NCBI GenBank assembly: GCA_965228695.1
Contig: CBDDIB010000002.1
Coordinates: forward strand, 744,001-808,000
DNA length: 64,000 nucleotides
Direction: 5' to 3'
DNA from: JAJFJD01 sp965228695
GTDB taxonomy: Bacteria > Pseudomonadota > Alphaproteobacteria > UBA8366
A model generated the notes under the pieces. That model searched no databases, was not told where the DNA came from, and saw nothing but the letters and a program-made list of their open reading frames with translations. Every line of letters starts with the position of its first letter. Position 1 is the first letter of the stretch. This document shows positions 52,350-61,050 of the stretch, piece by piece. The translations under genes and the position numbers were made by a program.

Positions 52350-52778
52350 ATGTTCAGCGTCACGGTTTCCGACAACGTCATGATCGCGCACAGCCTGAAG
52401 GGCGACGTGTTCGGGCCCGCGCAGCGGATGCACGGCGCGACCTATGTGGTGGAAATCGAAATGCGGCGGCCGGACCTGGACAGCAACAATATCGTCGCCG
52501 ACATCGGCCGGGCGCGCGCCCTGTTGGCCGCGGTGCTGGAGCCGCTCTCCTACCGCAACCTCGACGAACTGCCGGAATATGCCGGGCAGGTGACCACGAC
52601 CGAGTATCTCGCCCGCGACATCTTCGAGCGGTTCCGCCACGGTGTAATCCAGGGACAGCTCGGCGGCGACACCGCCACCGAGGTGAAGCAGATCGCGGTC
52701 ACCCTGCGCGAAACGCCGAACGCCTGGGCGGCCTATGCCGGCAAGGTGCATGACGATTGGGACGATGACACCGAGTGA
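52350..52778 (+). CDS. PTPS/QueD-like protein lacking the catalytic triad
   Basis: 142 residues aligned over their length with 6-carboxytetrahydropterin synthase (QueD). H14 and H28 correspond to two zinc ligands, but the third, the second His of H-G-H, is A30. The catalytic Cys four residues before H28 is A24, and the D-H pair of L-D-H-x-x-L-N-D-I-P is S67-Y68. The pterin-anchoring Glu is kept (E121 in R-E-T-P-N-A-W). So it can probably still hold a pterin-like ring but cannot run the usual chemistry. Reads like a binding or reassigned-function member. Confidence 0.78.
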   Translation: MFSVTVSDNVMIAHSLKGDVFGPAQRMHGATYVVEIEMRRPDLDSNNIVADIGRARALLAAVLEPLSYRNLDELPEYAGQVTTTEYLARDIFERFRHGVIQGQLGGDTATEVKQIAVTLRETPNAWAAYAGKVHDDWDDDTE

Positions 52779-53841
52779 GGCGGGCGGGTCGGCCGCAACC
52801 AAGGTTCTGCATTTCATCCATCCCGGCGCGATCGATTCGCCGACCGGCGGCTCCCTCTACGACAAGCGGGTGATCGGGGAATTACGGCGCATCGGCTGGC
52901 GCGTCGATCTGCATGAACTGCCGGGGCGGTTCCCCGACGCTGACGAAACCGCGCGCGATGCGGCGGCGGCCGTGTTGGCCGGCTTGCCCGACGGCGCCCG
53001 CGTGATCGTCGATGGCCTCGCGCTGCCGGCATTCGCGGACGCCTTGCCCGATGCGGCGGCGCGGCTGACGCCGATGGCGTTGGTGCATCACCCGGTCAGC
53101 GACGAGACCGGCTTGGCGCCGGACCGGCGGAATGCGCTCCGCGCCGCCGAATCGGCCTTGTTCGAAACGCTGCGGCGCATCGTGGTCCCGAGCCCGGCGA
53201 TGGCGCGGCGGCTCGCGGATTTCGGCGTGCCCGGTGACCGCGTTTTTGTGGTCGAACCCGGCACCGACCCGGCGCCCCGTGCGAAAGGTTCGGGCGGACC
53301 GGCGGTGCATTTGTTGTGTGTCGCGTCGCTGACGCCGCGCAAGGGACATCTCGGTCTGATTGCCGCACTGGCCGACTGCGCCGAGCTGGATTGGCGTTTG
53401 ACGTGCGCCGGTCCGGCCGACCGGGATTCGAAAACGGCGGCGGCGATTACCCGGGCGCTCGATGAGACCGGGCTTGCCGATCGGGTAACGCTCGCGGGCG
53501 AGGTTCGGGGTGCCGCGTTGGACGGCCTGTATGCGGCGGCGGACCTATTCGTCCTCGCGTCCCACTATGAAGGCTACGGCATGGCATTTGCCGAGGCGAT
53601 GGCGCGCGGGCTGCCCGTGATCGCCAGCGGCGGCGGCGCGGTCGCCGATACCGTGCCCGAGGCCGCGGGCCTGGTGATGCCGCCCGGCGATACGGCAGCG
53701 CTGGCCGGGGCGTTGCGCGCCCTGATCGGCGATCCGGACCTGCGCGCGACGAAGGCGGCGGGCGCCTTCGCGGCAGGACAGGCCTTGCCGGATTGGCGGA
53801 CGGCCGCCGCGCGGTTTGCGGCGGCGGTGGACGGCTCCTGA
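52765..53841 (+). CDS. glycosyltransferase family 4
   Basis: 358 residues from the ATG at 52765, which overlaps the PTPS-like gene by 14 bp. GT-B fold with a Gly-rich P-T-G-G-S-L-Y-D near the start and the retaining-enzyme E-x7-E pair in E-G-Y-G-M-A-F-A-E. It would transfer a sugar from an activated donor to a cytoplasmic acceptor. Since its neighbours handle pterin-like rings, a pterin or nucleoside glycoside is a reasonable guess, but unproven. Confidence 0.85.
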   Translation: MTPSEAGGSAATKVLHFIHPGAIDSPTGGSLYDKRVIGELRRIGWRVDLHELPGRFPDADETARDAAAAVLAGLPDGARVIVDGLALPAFADALPDAAARLTPMALVHHPVSDETGLAPDRRNALRAAESALFETLRRIVVPSPAMARRLADFGVPGDRVFVVEPGTDPAPRAKGSGGPAVHLLCVASLTPRKGHLGLIAALADCAELDWRLTCAGPADRDSKTAAAITRALDETGLADRVTLAGEVRGAALDGLYAAADLFVLASHYEGYGMAFAEAMARGLPVIASGGGAVADTVPEAAGLVMPPGDTAALAGALRALIGDPDLRATKAAGAFAAGQALPDWRTAAARFAAAVDGS

Positions 53842-54659
53842 TGGACTCCTTCGCCGAATCCTGGCTGCGGCTGCGCGAACCCTATGATCATGCCGCCCGG
53901 TCGGCGCCGCTGGCGCGCCGGTTCCTGGCGTCGCTGCCGGCGTCGCCGCGCGTGCTCGATCTGGCGGCGGGCGCCGGGTCGAACGCCCGATATCTCGCGT
54001 CGTTCGGGGTCCGCCGCGCCGACTGGGTGCTGGCGGATGCGGACCGCGGGCTGCTCGCGGCCGCCGATTTGGGTACCGCACGGATGGAGCGGGTCGTCTC
54101 GGACCTGGCCCGCCCGGACCTGGGGCTCGACCTGTCGCGCATCGACGGCGTCGCGGCGTCCGCCTTCGGCGACCTGGTGTCGGCGGCTTGGGTCGGGCGG
54201 TTCGTACGCGGTGTCGCTCAACACCGGTTGCCGGTCCTGATCGCGCTGTCGGTCGACGGCCGGGTCGCCTGGACGCCGGAAGACCCAGACGATGCAATGG
54301 TGCGGCGGCTGTTTCAGCGCGACCAGGCCCGGGACAAAGGCTTCGGGCCGGCGCTCGGCCCGGCGGCGCCGTGGCGGCTGGCGTCCGGGTTTTGTGCGCT
54401 CGGGTACCGCCCGCAGGTACGGCGCAGCGACTGGTCCGTCGGTCCGCGGCATCGGGTCATGCTCGAGCGAATGATCGACGGGTTTGCGGGTGCGGCGATT
54501 GCGGCCGCTGCAAACGGTGCGGCCGCATCGGCTGATCGGCGCGGCGCGATTGCCGTCTGGGCCGACCGGCGCCGGATTCAGGCGGCGGCGGGCGACGTGC
54601 GCCTTACCATCGGCCATCGCGACTGTTTGGCGCTGCCGCCGCCGGCCGGCTCGATTTGA
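53841..54659 (+). CDS. class I SAM-dependent methyltransferase
   Basis: 272 residues from the ATG that shares one base with the previous stop (TGATG). Motif I V-L-D-L-A-A-G-A-G-S-N at about residues 38-48 and an acidic A-D-A-D motif II support the call. Substrate unknown. Last gene of the five-gene cluster; a 203-bp gap with palindromes follows. Confidence 0.82.
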   Translation: MDSFAESWLRLREPYDHAARSAPLARRFLASLPASPRVLDLAAGAGSNARYLASFGVRRADWVLADADRGLLAAADLGTARMERVVSDLARPDLGLDLSRIDGVAASAFGDLVSAAWVGRFVRGVAQHRLPVLIALSVDGRVAWTPEDPDDAMVRRLFQRDQARDKGFGPALGPAAPWRLASGFCALGYRPQVRRSDWSVGPRHRVMLERMIDGFAGAAIAAAANGAAASADRRGAIAVWADRRRIQAAAGDVRLTIGHRDCLALPPPAGSI

Positions 54660-54862
54660 TCACCGGCTCTCAATTCGCCGTGAGCACTCAGCCGGGTGTT
54701 TCGCCCTAAACCCATAGAACAGAAACGAAAAACCGATTCCACGGTATGTGACCGTGGAAATACGGGAATTCCGCGAGGCTTGCGTTATTCTGGCGTTGCG
54801 ACCAGATTGGTATCAAATCGACCCATACCTGGGTATGTGAATGCTAGGACGGAACGCCCCCA
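54660..54862. promoter_or_regulatory. palindromes upstream of the response regulator
   Basis: 203 bp holding two inverted repeats. TTCCACGGT-N5-ACCGTGGAA (54737-54759) is a perfect 9-bp stem that could end the upstream cluster or act as an operator. CATACC-N2-GGTATG (54824-54837) lies 25 bp before the response-regulator start, a good place for an operator. Neither has a T tract. Confidence 0.45.
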
Positions 54863-55549
54863 ATGACTGGCAAGAAAATTCTACTCGTCGATGACGACGA
54901 AGTGCTCCGCTCTTCCCTGGAAGAGCAGTTGCAGTTGCACGAAGAATTCACGACCGCGGCCTGCGGGACCGCGGGCGAAGGGATCGAGCAGGCGAAGCAG
55001 GAATACTATGACGCGATCCTGCTGGACGTGGGCCTGCCCGACATGGATGGCCGCGAGGCCTGCCGGTTGATGCGGCGGGGCGGCGTGAAATCGCCGATCA
55101 TCATGCTGACCGCGGCGGATACCGACGCGGACACGATCCTCGGCCTCGATGCGGGCGCGAACGACTATGTGTCGAAGCCGTTCCGGCTGGGCGTCCTGCT
55201 GGCGCGGTTGCGCGCGCAGCTTCGCCAGCACGAGCAGAGCGAGGACGCGGTCTTCACGATCGGGCCCTACACCTTCATGCCGAGTTCGAAAATCCTGGTG
55301 GACGAAGAGACCAGCAAGAAAGTGCGGCTGACCGAAAAGGAAACCGCCATCCTGAAATATCTCTTCCGGTCCGGCGACAAGGTCGTCGGCCGTGACACGC
55401 TGCTCGGCGAGGTCTGGGGCTACAACGCGGGCGTCACGACGCACACGCTGGAAACTCATGTTTATAGGCTGCGTCAGAAAATCGAACGCGATCCGTCGAA
55501 CGCGGAGATCCTGGTGACCGAACCCGGCGGCTACCGCCTGGTTCCCTGA
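54863..55549 (+). CDS. OmpR/PhoB-family response regulator
   Basis: 228 residues. Receiver domain with D-D-D near residue 11, phospho-acceptor D56 in L-L-D-V-G-L-P-D, T84 in L-T-A-A and Lys in S-K-P-F, then a winged-helix DNA-binding domain (W-G-Y-N, H-V-Y-R-L-R-Q-K-I-E). No histidine kinase gene is adjacent, so it is an orphan in this window. Converges with the MFS gene at the adjacent base. Confidence 0.93.
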   Translation: MTGKKILLVDDDEVLRSSLEEQLQLHEEFTTAACGTAGEGIEQAKQEYYDAILLDVGLPDMDGREACRLMRRGGVKSPIIMLTAADTDADTILGLDAGANDYVSKPFRLGVLLARLRAQLRQHEQSEDAVFTIGPYTFMPSSKILVDEETSKKVRLTEKETAILKYLFRSGDKVVGRDTLLGEVWGYNAGVTTHTLETHVYRLRQKIERDPSNAEILVTEPGGYRLVP

Positions 55550-56767
55550 TCAGCCTGCGCGCCGGGTCAACCGCCGGTGCAGGATCAGCGCGCCGGCGGC
55601 CAGCGCTAGCGTGACCCCGCCGAGCGTGGGCGGCAGCACCGCCCATCCCCCCGACTGCTGAACCAGCCATCCCGTGACGACCGGCCCCAACAGCACGCCT
55701 AAATTTCGGCCGGTCATCAGCACGGCGAAGGGTTTCGCCGTCGCGCGGTCGACGCCGAAGATCGTGCCCGGCATCGCGAACAGGCAGGTCGGGGTCAACC
55801 CGGCCGCCGCCGCGTAGACACCGAAGGCCGCGATGCCCGCCGCGACCGGCCCCAGCGCCGGCAACAGCAGCCACACCCCGCCCTGCACCGCCGCGGCGGC
55901 CGCAAGCAGCAGCGACACCGGCATGCCGGCCCGCAGGATTGGCGCGGCCAGCAGGTTGAACAGAATGACCAGCGCCGTCGGGATCATGAACAGCGCGGCG
56001 GCTGTCGCGACCGATAGGCCGCGCGCCTCGACCAGATAAGCCGGCAGCCAGGTGACATAGGCGAAGAACTGCACCGACCACAGCGTGAACAGGAAGGCCG
56101 CCAGCGTCATGTCGCGCCAGTGCGCCGGCGTCGCCGCGATCGCGCCGGACGCGGGGTCGGCCTTGTCGGCCTGCGGCCGGCCCAGATCGATGCCGCCCTG
56201 ACGCTGCAGCCGCCATGTCCAGACCGCCAGCGCGATGGCGCCGGCGATCCCGATGATCCACAGCACGCGCCAGTTGCCGCCGGTCTCGTCGAGGCCGATG
56301 GCGGCCGCAATCAGGCTGGCAATCAGCCCGCCGACGGGAATCCAGGCCGCGACGATTCCGGACGCGATGGCCAGCCCGCCCGGTCCGGCGTTGGCGGTGC
56401 AGATCGACGGCCCGGCGATCGCCAGGATTGCGAAGGCGATGCCTTCGACGGCACGGGCGGCGAGAAACAGCCAGCCGTTCTCCGGCCAGATCATCATCGC
56501 CAATGCGGCGAGGGCGAACATCGCGAAGGCGGCATAGAGAAACACCACAGCGCCATGCCGCTGGATCAACCCGCCGAGGCGCAGCGACAGCAACAATCCG
56601 CTCAGCGCGTAGACCGACATGAAGGCGCCGCCGAGGATTCGCTCGAAGCCGTAGGCATCGATCAGCACGGGCAGGGCCGGCGGCAGCTTAAGCTGTTGAT
56701 AGGCCGCCAGCGCCATCAGCCCGAAGCCGAATCCGATGCCGGTCCAATTGATTGCGCGCGGGGCCAT
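55550..56767 (-). CDS. MFS transporter
   Basis: 405 residues with about twelve helices and a two-halves layout around a charged loop at about residues 190-210. The loop after helix 2 (R-L-G-G-L-I-Q-R-H-G) fits MFS motif A. Resembles the cyanate/nitroimidazole-type exporters in general form. Substrate unknown; no pathway neighbour. The stop abuts the convergent response-regulator gene. Confidence 0.8.
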   Translation of the reverse strand: MAPRAINWTGIGFGFGLMALAAYQQLKLPPALPVLIDAYGFERILGGAFMSVYALSGLLLSLRLGGLIQRHGAVVFLYAAFAMFALAALAMMIWPENGWLFLAARAVEGIAFAILAIAGPSICTANAGPGGLAIASGIVAAWIPVGGLIASLIAAAIGLDETGGNWRVLWIIGIAGAIALAVWTWRLQRQGGIDLGRPQADKADPASGAIAATPAHWRDMTLAAFLFTLWSVQFFAYVTWLPAYLVEARGLSVATAAALFMIPTALVILFNLLAAPILRAGMPVSLLLAAAAAVQGGVWLLLPALGPVAAGIAAFGVYAAAAGLTPTCLFAMPGTIFGVDRATAKPFAVLMTGRNLGVLLGPVVTGWLVQQSGGWAVLPPTLGGVTLALAAGALILHRRLTRRAG

Positions 56768-56908
56768 GCATTAACGGAAGCTTGATGAAAGACGGGTGAC
56801 AATAGCCCAGCGAATGGTTTACACCCAGCGGCCAGTTTCGCAGACTGCGCCAGGGCGTGCCCGCTGGCGACGGCCGGTTGGACCGGCGACAGACGACGAT
56901 GAGGCGAG

Positions 56909-57742
56909 ATGTCGGATCCGGGGGAATTCTTCGTCCAGTTTTGGGGCGTGCGCGGCAGCATTGCATGCCCCGGGCCGGACACCGTCCGTTACGGCGGCAA
57001 CACCTCCTGCCTGGAAATCCGCTGCGGCGGCCGGCTGTTCATCTTCGATGCCGGCACCGGGCTGCGCTTGCTCGGTCAATCGCTCATGGGCCAGGACGAG
57101 GTGGACGCGCATCTCTACCTAACGCATACGCATTTCGACCACATCTGCGGCTTGCCTTTCTTCGCGCCGCTGTTCGTGCCGGGCAATCATTTCCGGCTGG
57201 CCGCCGGGCATCTGAAACCCGAGACCGACCTGAAGCAGGTGCTGGTCGAGATGATGATGGCGCCGCTGTTCCCGATCCCGCCGTCGGTGTTTCAGGCGCA
57301 GATCGGCTACACCGATTTCACGGCGGGCGAAACGCAGTCGCCGGGCGGCGGCGTGGTCATCCGCACCGCGCCGCTCAACCATCCGAACCGCGCGACCGGC
57401 TACCGCGTCGAGTATGACGGCCGGTCGATCTGCTACATCACCGACACGGAGCATGTCATCGGCACGCCGGACCGCAACATCCTGGATTTGATCCAGGGCG
57501 CGGATCTGGTGATCTACGATTCCACCTATACCGACGACGAATACCCGACCTATGCCGGCTTCGGCCATTCGACATGGCAGGAGGGCGTGCGCCTGGCGGA
57601 TGCCGCGGCGGTGAAGACGCTGGTCATCTTCCATCACGAGCCGACCCATGACGACGACCGGATGGACGCCATCGCGGCGGAAGCCGAGGTGATGCGCCCC
57701 GGCACGATCGTCGCCCGTGAAGGCATGGTGCTGACCCCGTGA
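56909..57742 (+). CDS. metallo-beta-lactamase-fold hydrolase
   Basis: 277 residues. The metal motif H-T-H-F-D-H is at about residue 72, with further ligands H-P-N and D-T-E-H and the late His in F-H-H-E-P. The opening F-W-G-V-R-G-S-I-A-C-P-G is typical of the phosphodiesterase-like branch (PhnP/RNase Z relatives). It may hydrolyse a cyclic phosphodiester, but no phn genes are nearby. GGCGAG precedes the ATG. Overlaps the following methyltransferase by 4 bp. Confidence 0.87.
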   Translation: MSDPGEFFVQFWGVRGSIACPGPDTVRYGGNTSCLEIRCGGRLFIFDAGTGLRLLGQSLMGQDEVDAHLYLTHTHFDHICGLPFFAPLFVPGNHFRLAAGHLKPETDLKQVLVEMMMAPLFPIPPSVFQAQIGYTDFTAGETQSPGGGVVIRTAPLNHPNRATGYRVEYDGRSICYITDTEHVIGTPDRNILDLIQGADLVIYDSTYTDDEYPTYAGFGHSTWQEGVRLADAAAVKTLVIFHHEPTHDDDRMDAIAAEAEVMRPGTIVAREGMVLTP

Positions 57743-58452
57743 CCGGCCGCCTGGCGGCGCGGGAATCTCATTTTGCCGGCCGGTTGCGGGGGTTGGACCG
57801 GTATCGCGAGAACCTTCGTGCCATCGGGCCGGACCGGCCGCCCGAACCGCGCTGGAACCAGGACTGGTTCCCCCGGCTGGATGCCGCGATGGCCTATGCG
57901 CAAGTCCGGGACCGCCGGCCGCGCCGCATCGTCGAGGTCGGCTGCGGCCATTCCACGCGCTTTTACTGCCGCGCTGTGGCGGACGGCGGGCTCGCGGCCG
58001 ACGTCACCGCGATCGACCCGGAACCGCGCGCGGCGCTCGCCGGGCTGCCGGCCCTCCGCCTCATCGACCGGCCGGTACAGGAGGTAGGGCCCGGCCCGTT
58101 CGCACCGCTCGCGGCGGGCGACATCCTGAGCATCGATTCCAGCCATAAGACGACGCCCGGCGGCGATGTCGATTTCCTGATGACCGCGGTCCTGCCCGGC
58201 TTGCCCGCCGGTGTGGCCGTGCATTTTCACGACATGTTCATGCCTGACGGCTACCCGGCCTCCTGGGCGTGGCGCGGGTATGACGAACAGGCGGCGGTCG
58301 AGGCAATGATCGCCGGCGGCGGATGGGCGATCGACTTCGCGTCGCATTACGCGGCGACGCGCATGGCCGATGCCGTCGCCGCCAGCGTCGCGGGCGGTTT
58401 GCCGGTGGTCGACGGCGCCCGCGAGTCGAGCCTGTGGCTCGAACACGATTGA
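57739..58452 (+). CDS. class I SAM-dependent methyltransferase
   Basis: 237 residues from a GTG in a GTGA overlap with the hydrolase gene. Motif I V-E-V-G-C-G-H-S-T and motif II A-I-D-P-E-P fit an S-adenosylmethionine-binding fold; H-F-H-D-M-F in the middle resembles O-methyltransferases that use a metal. Substrate unknown. Together with the hydrolase it looks like a two-gene unit; the cyclase follows after 100 bp. Confidence 0.78.
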   Translation: MTGRLAARESHFAGRLRGLDRYRENLRAIGPDRPPEPRWNQDWFPRLDAAMAYAQVRDRRPRRIVEVGCGHSTRFYCRAVADGGLAADVTAIDPEPRAALAGLPALRLIDRPVQEVGPGPFAPLAAGDILSIDSSHKTTPGGDVDFLMTAVLPGLPAGVAVHFHDMFMPDGYPASWAWRGYDEQAAVEAMIAGGGWAIDFASHYAATRMADAVAASVAGGLPVVDGARESSLWLEHD

Positions 58453-58552
58453 TCCGTTTCGGTCACGATGGCGCGGGGTGTGGTCGCAAAGCCGGTGCGT
58501 TCGGCCTACTCTTCTACCCACGCCCCGCGACGGCGGCGGAAGGGGATGGCGC

Positions 58553-59905
58553 ATGACTCTGTGGCAACGGTTTCTGACGGTTCTAATCGGCGAACGCGGC
58601 GGCGCGATTCCCGACCGCGTACGTCATGCCATACGCGAACAGCAGGAAAGCAGCGAGAAGCTGATTGCCTGGGTTCAGCTTGTGGTCGTCGTCACATTCT
58701 CCGTACTGTATGCGTTATCGCCGAAGACATCGGCGGTCAATCCGTGGCTGTCGCCGGTTGCGCTCGCGCTGCTGTTCTATTTCCTGTTCACGCTACTACG
58801 ATTGCGGTTGACGCATCGCGGCCAGATCCGCGGCTGGTTTCTGGGGCTTTCGGTGATCTTCGACATCGCATTGCTGATGGTCCTGATCTGGAGCTTCCAT
58901 CTGCAATACGGCCAGCCCGCCTCCTTCTCGCTGAAGGCGCCGACCTTGCTGTACGTATTCATCTTCATTGCGCTGCGGGCGCTGCGCTTCGAGCCGCGTT
59001 ACGTGGTGATGTGCGGACTGAGCGCGGCGGCGGGCTGGATGTTGTTGGTGCTCTACACGGTGACGGTCAGCTATCCCGATACGATGATCACGCGCAACTA
59101 CGTCACCTACCTCACCTCCAACTCGGTGCTCATCGGGGCGGAGTTCGACAAGATTCTCACGATCCTGATGGTCACCGGAATCATCGCCGTCGTGCTGATG
59201 CGCGCGCAGCGGTTGCTCGAACGGTCGGTCGCCGAGGAGGAAGCGGCGCGCGACCTGTCGCGCTTCTTCTCGCCCGAGATCGTGCAGCAGATCACGCAAT
59301 CGGAACAGCGCATCCGCCCGGGCGAAGGCGAGGCGCGCACCGCGGCGATCCTGTCGGTCGATATCCGCGGCTTCACCGCGCTCTCGACCCGGCTCGACCC
59401 GTCGGCGCTGATCAAGCTGCTGACCGATTACGAAACCCGTATGGTGGCCGCGATCGAGGCGAACGGCGGCACCGTCGACAAGTTCCTCGGCGACGGCATC
59501 CTCGCGTCCTTCGGCGCGGCGGTGACGAGCGAGACCTACGCGGCGGATGCGGTGCGCGCCGCCGACGATGTGATCGCCGCCGCCGACGCCTGGGCCGCCG
59601 AACGGCAGGCCGCCGGGGAGGAGCCGATCCGCATCGGCGTCGCGGTGGCGAGCGGCCGCATCATCTTCGGCGCGGTCGGCGCGGAATCGCGCTTGGAATA
59701 CACCTGCATCGGCGACCCGGTGAACCTGTCGGCCAAGCTGGAAAAACACAACAGCGAGACCGGCACCCGGGCGCTGGTCGACGCCGAGACCTATGCGCTC
59801 GCCTTGGAGCAGGGCTACACCCCGCTGCTGACCCACGACCGCCGCGAGGCGTCAAACGTCGCGGGCGTCGACGGCCCGTTGGATGTGGTCGTGCTGGCGC
59901 GGTGA
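58553..59905 (+). CDS. membrane-bound class III adenylate/guanylate cyclase
   Basis: 450 residues from the ATG at 58553. Five or six membrane helices fill residues about 38-215, followed by a short coiled coil and the catalytic domain. Metal Asp residues are D270 (S-V-D-I-R-G-F) and D314 (F-L-G-D-G-I). The transition-state Asn is N391 (D-P-V-N), but the usual Arg is K395 in N-L-S-A-K. K310 suggests ATP as substrate. Makes cAMP in response to an unknown membrane signal. Confidence 0.87.
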   Translation: MTLWQRFLTVLIGERGGAIPDRVRHAIREQQESSEKLIAWVQLVVVVTFSVLYALSPKTSAVNPWLSPVALALLFYFLFTLLRLRLTHRGQIRGWFLGLSVIFDIALLMVLIWSFHLQYGQPASFSLKAPTLLYVFIFIALRALRFEPRYVVMCGLSAAAGWMLLVLYTVTVSYPDTMITRNYVTYLTSNSVLIGAEFDKILTILMVTGIIAVVLMRAQRLLERSVAEEEAARDLSRFFSPEIVQQITQSEQRIRPGEGEARTAAILSVDIRGFTALSTRLDPSALIKLLTDYETRMVAAIEANGGTVDKFLGDGILASFGAAVTSETYAADAVRAADDVIAAADAWAAERQAAGEEPIRIGVAVASGRIIFGAVGAESRLEYTCIGDPVNLSAKLEKHNSETGTRALVDAETYALALEQGYTPLLTHDRREASNVAGVDGPLDVVVLAR

Positions 59906-59943
59906 GTTTCATAACCCATTGTAACTAGAATCATATTAACTTC

Positions 59944-59972
59944 TTGAAAAATAACGCTAATGATGCTATATA
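59944..59972 (+). promoter_or_regulatory. sigma-70-type promoter of the SocA-domain/small-protein pair
   Basis: TTGAAA at 59944-59949, 17 bp, TATATA at 59967-59972. A near-ideal vegetative promoter 58 bp before the start codon, in the AT-rich leader of the island. Its strength contrasts with the poor AT content elsewhere. Confidence 0.65.
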
Positions 59973-60030
59973 GTACAACTGATAGTTCACATAGCTTTCA
60001 TGAAATGCCCTAGCTGAGGTCGCGGCCGAT

Positions 60031-60594
60031 ATGATCGAGTTTCGCGTCAACAGAGAAAAAACGATCAATGCTTTGCTTTTTTTGATTAGCGAAGCAAATT
60101 CGCGTGGCAAATTGCCTTCTCAATATGATCTCGTCAAAGCGACATTTCTTGCTGATCGTGCACATCTGAATAAGTTTGGACGGCCGATCACATTTGATCG
60201 GTATGTAGCCATGGTTCATGGGCCGGTGCCATCGTTTGCATACGATTGCTTGAAGCCCGAGTTCAATTGGTCGGTATTGGACCGAGAATCGGCACCTTGG
60301 ACTTGGACGACGCAGGGTACGGCCAATAGATTCGCGCTGGGTGAAGAAGGACCAAATCTGCGCAAACTATCGGCGTCCGATCAAGAATGCTTGTCTGATG
60401 CTGTTGGAACTGTTTTGTCGCTAACATTCAGGCAAATCCGGCGCCTAACTCATGAAGACCGAGCTTACATTGAAGCTTGGCGTGAAGACGATGTTATGAA
60501 TGCGTTTCCAATTGATATGGCGCTGTTGTTGGATGATGCGGATGACACTGCGATTGACGAGTTGAAATACTTGGCGGAGGTGACCGCTGCGTGA
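60031..60594 (+). CDS. SocA/Panacea-domain protein, probable antitoxin
   Basis: 187 residues. The DUF4065 (Panacea) domain spans about residues 10-135: L-V-K-A-T-F-L-A-D near residue 35 and the diagnostic V-H-G-P-V-P-S at about 68-74. Panacea domains are antitoxins that neutralise diverse partner toxins; SocA in Caulobacter is also a proteolysis adaptor. The gene is much AT-richer than its neighbours, suggesting transfer. Stop overlaps the next gene by 4 bp. Confidence 0.8.
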   Translation: MIEFRVNREKTINALLFLISEANSRGKLPSQYDLVKATFLADRAHLNKFGRPITFDRYVAMVHGPVPSFAYDCLKPEFNWSVLDRESAPWTWTTQGTANRFALGEEGPNLRKLSASDQECLSDAVGTVLSLTFRQIRRLTHEDRAYIEAWREDDVMNAFPIDMALLLDDADDTAIDELKYLAEVTAA

Positions 60595-60965
60595 GTTTGT
60601 TTGCTCCAGGTGAGGTGATATTCGTCGAGAGTGACCAAGCAGCGAATTATAAGACTCGCATGAAATACCACGTGTGTGTGTGCGGCCATCGCGGCCGCTA
60701 TTTTTTTATCAACTCAAAAACGTGGGAAGGATCATTTCGAATAATCCGCGCCGAGCTACCGGCACTTTCTAACGATGAGAGTTTTATTGCTTGCAATACG
60801 CTGCTGCGAGTTTCCGACAAATATTTAACGGATCGCAAAGCGCGGTCGGTGGGCAATTTGCCGAAAGAGGTAATTGAGCGACTCCTGGATCACATCAATA
60901 CGTGTGACGTTCTCACAGAAGAAGAAAAAGAAGACGCCATTGATGGTCTGTCTGGGGCTTTGTGA
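60591..60965 (+). CDS. unrecognised small protein, candidate toxin partner
   Basis: 124 residues from a GTG with GGAGGTGA eight bases upstream, in a GTGA overlap with the SocA-domain gene. The N-terminal half alternates strands (G-E-V-I-F-V-E; Y-H-V-C-V-C-G; R-Y-F-F-I-N-S), reminiscent of MazF/PemK-type small barrels, but no motif is decisive. The C-terminal half is helical and charged. Same AT-rich composition as its partner. Toxin assignment comes from position only. Confidence 0.55.
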   Translation: MSLFAPGEVIFVESDQAANYKTRMKYHVCVCGHRGRYFFINSKTWEGSFRIIRAELPALSNDESFIACNTLLRVSDKYLTDRKARSVGNLPKEVIERLLDHINTCDVLTEEEKEDAIDGLSGAL

Positions 60966-61050
60966 AGATCTTACCAACACTGATTTTGAGTTAAGCGGGA
61001 ACCCTATCGTGACGTTGAGGAAGTCATAATTCTGGATGAATGGACGTGCT

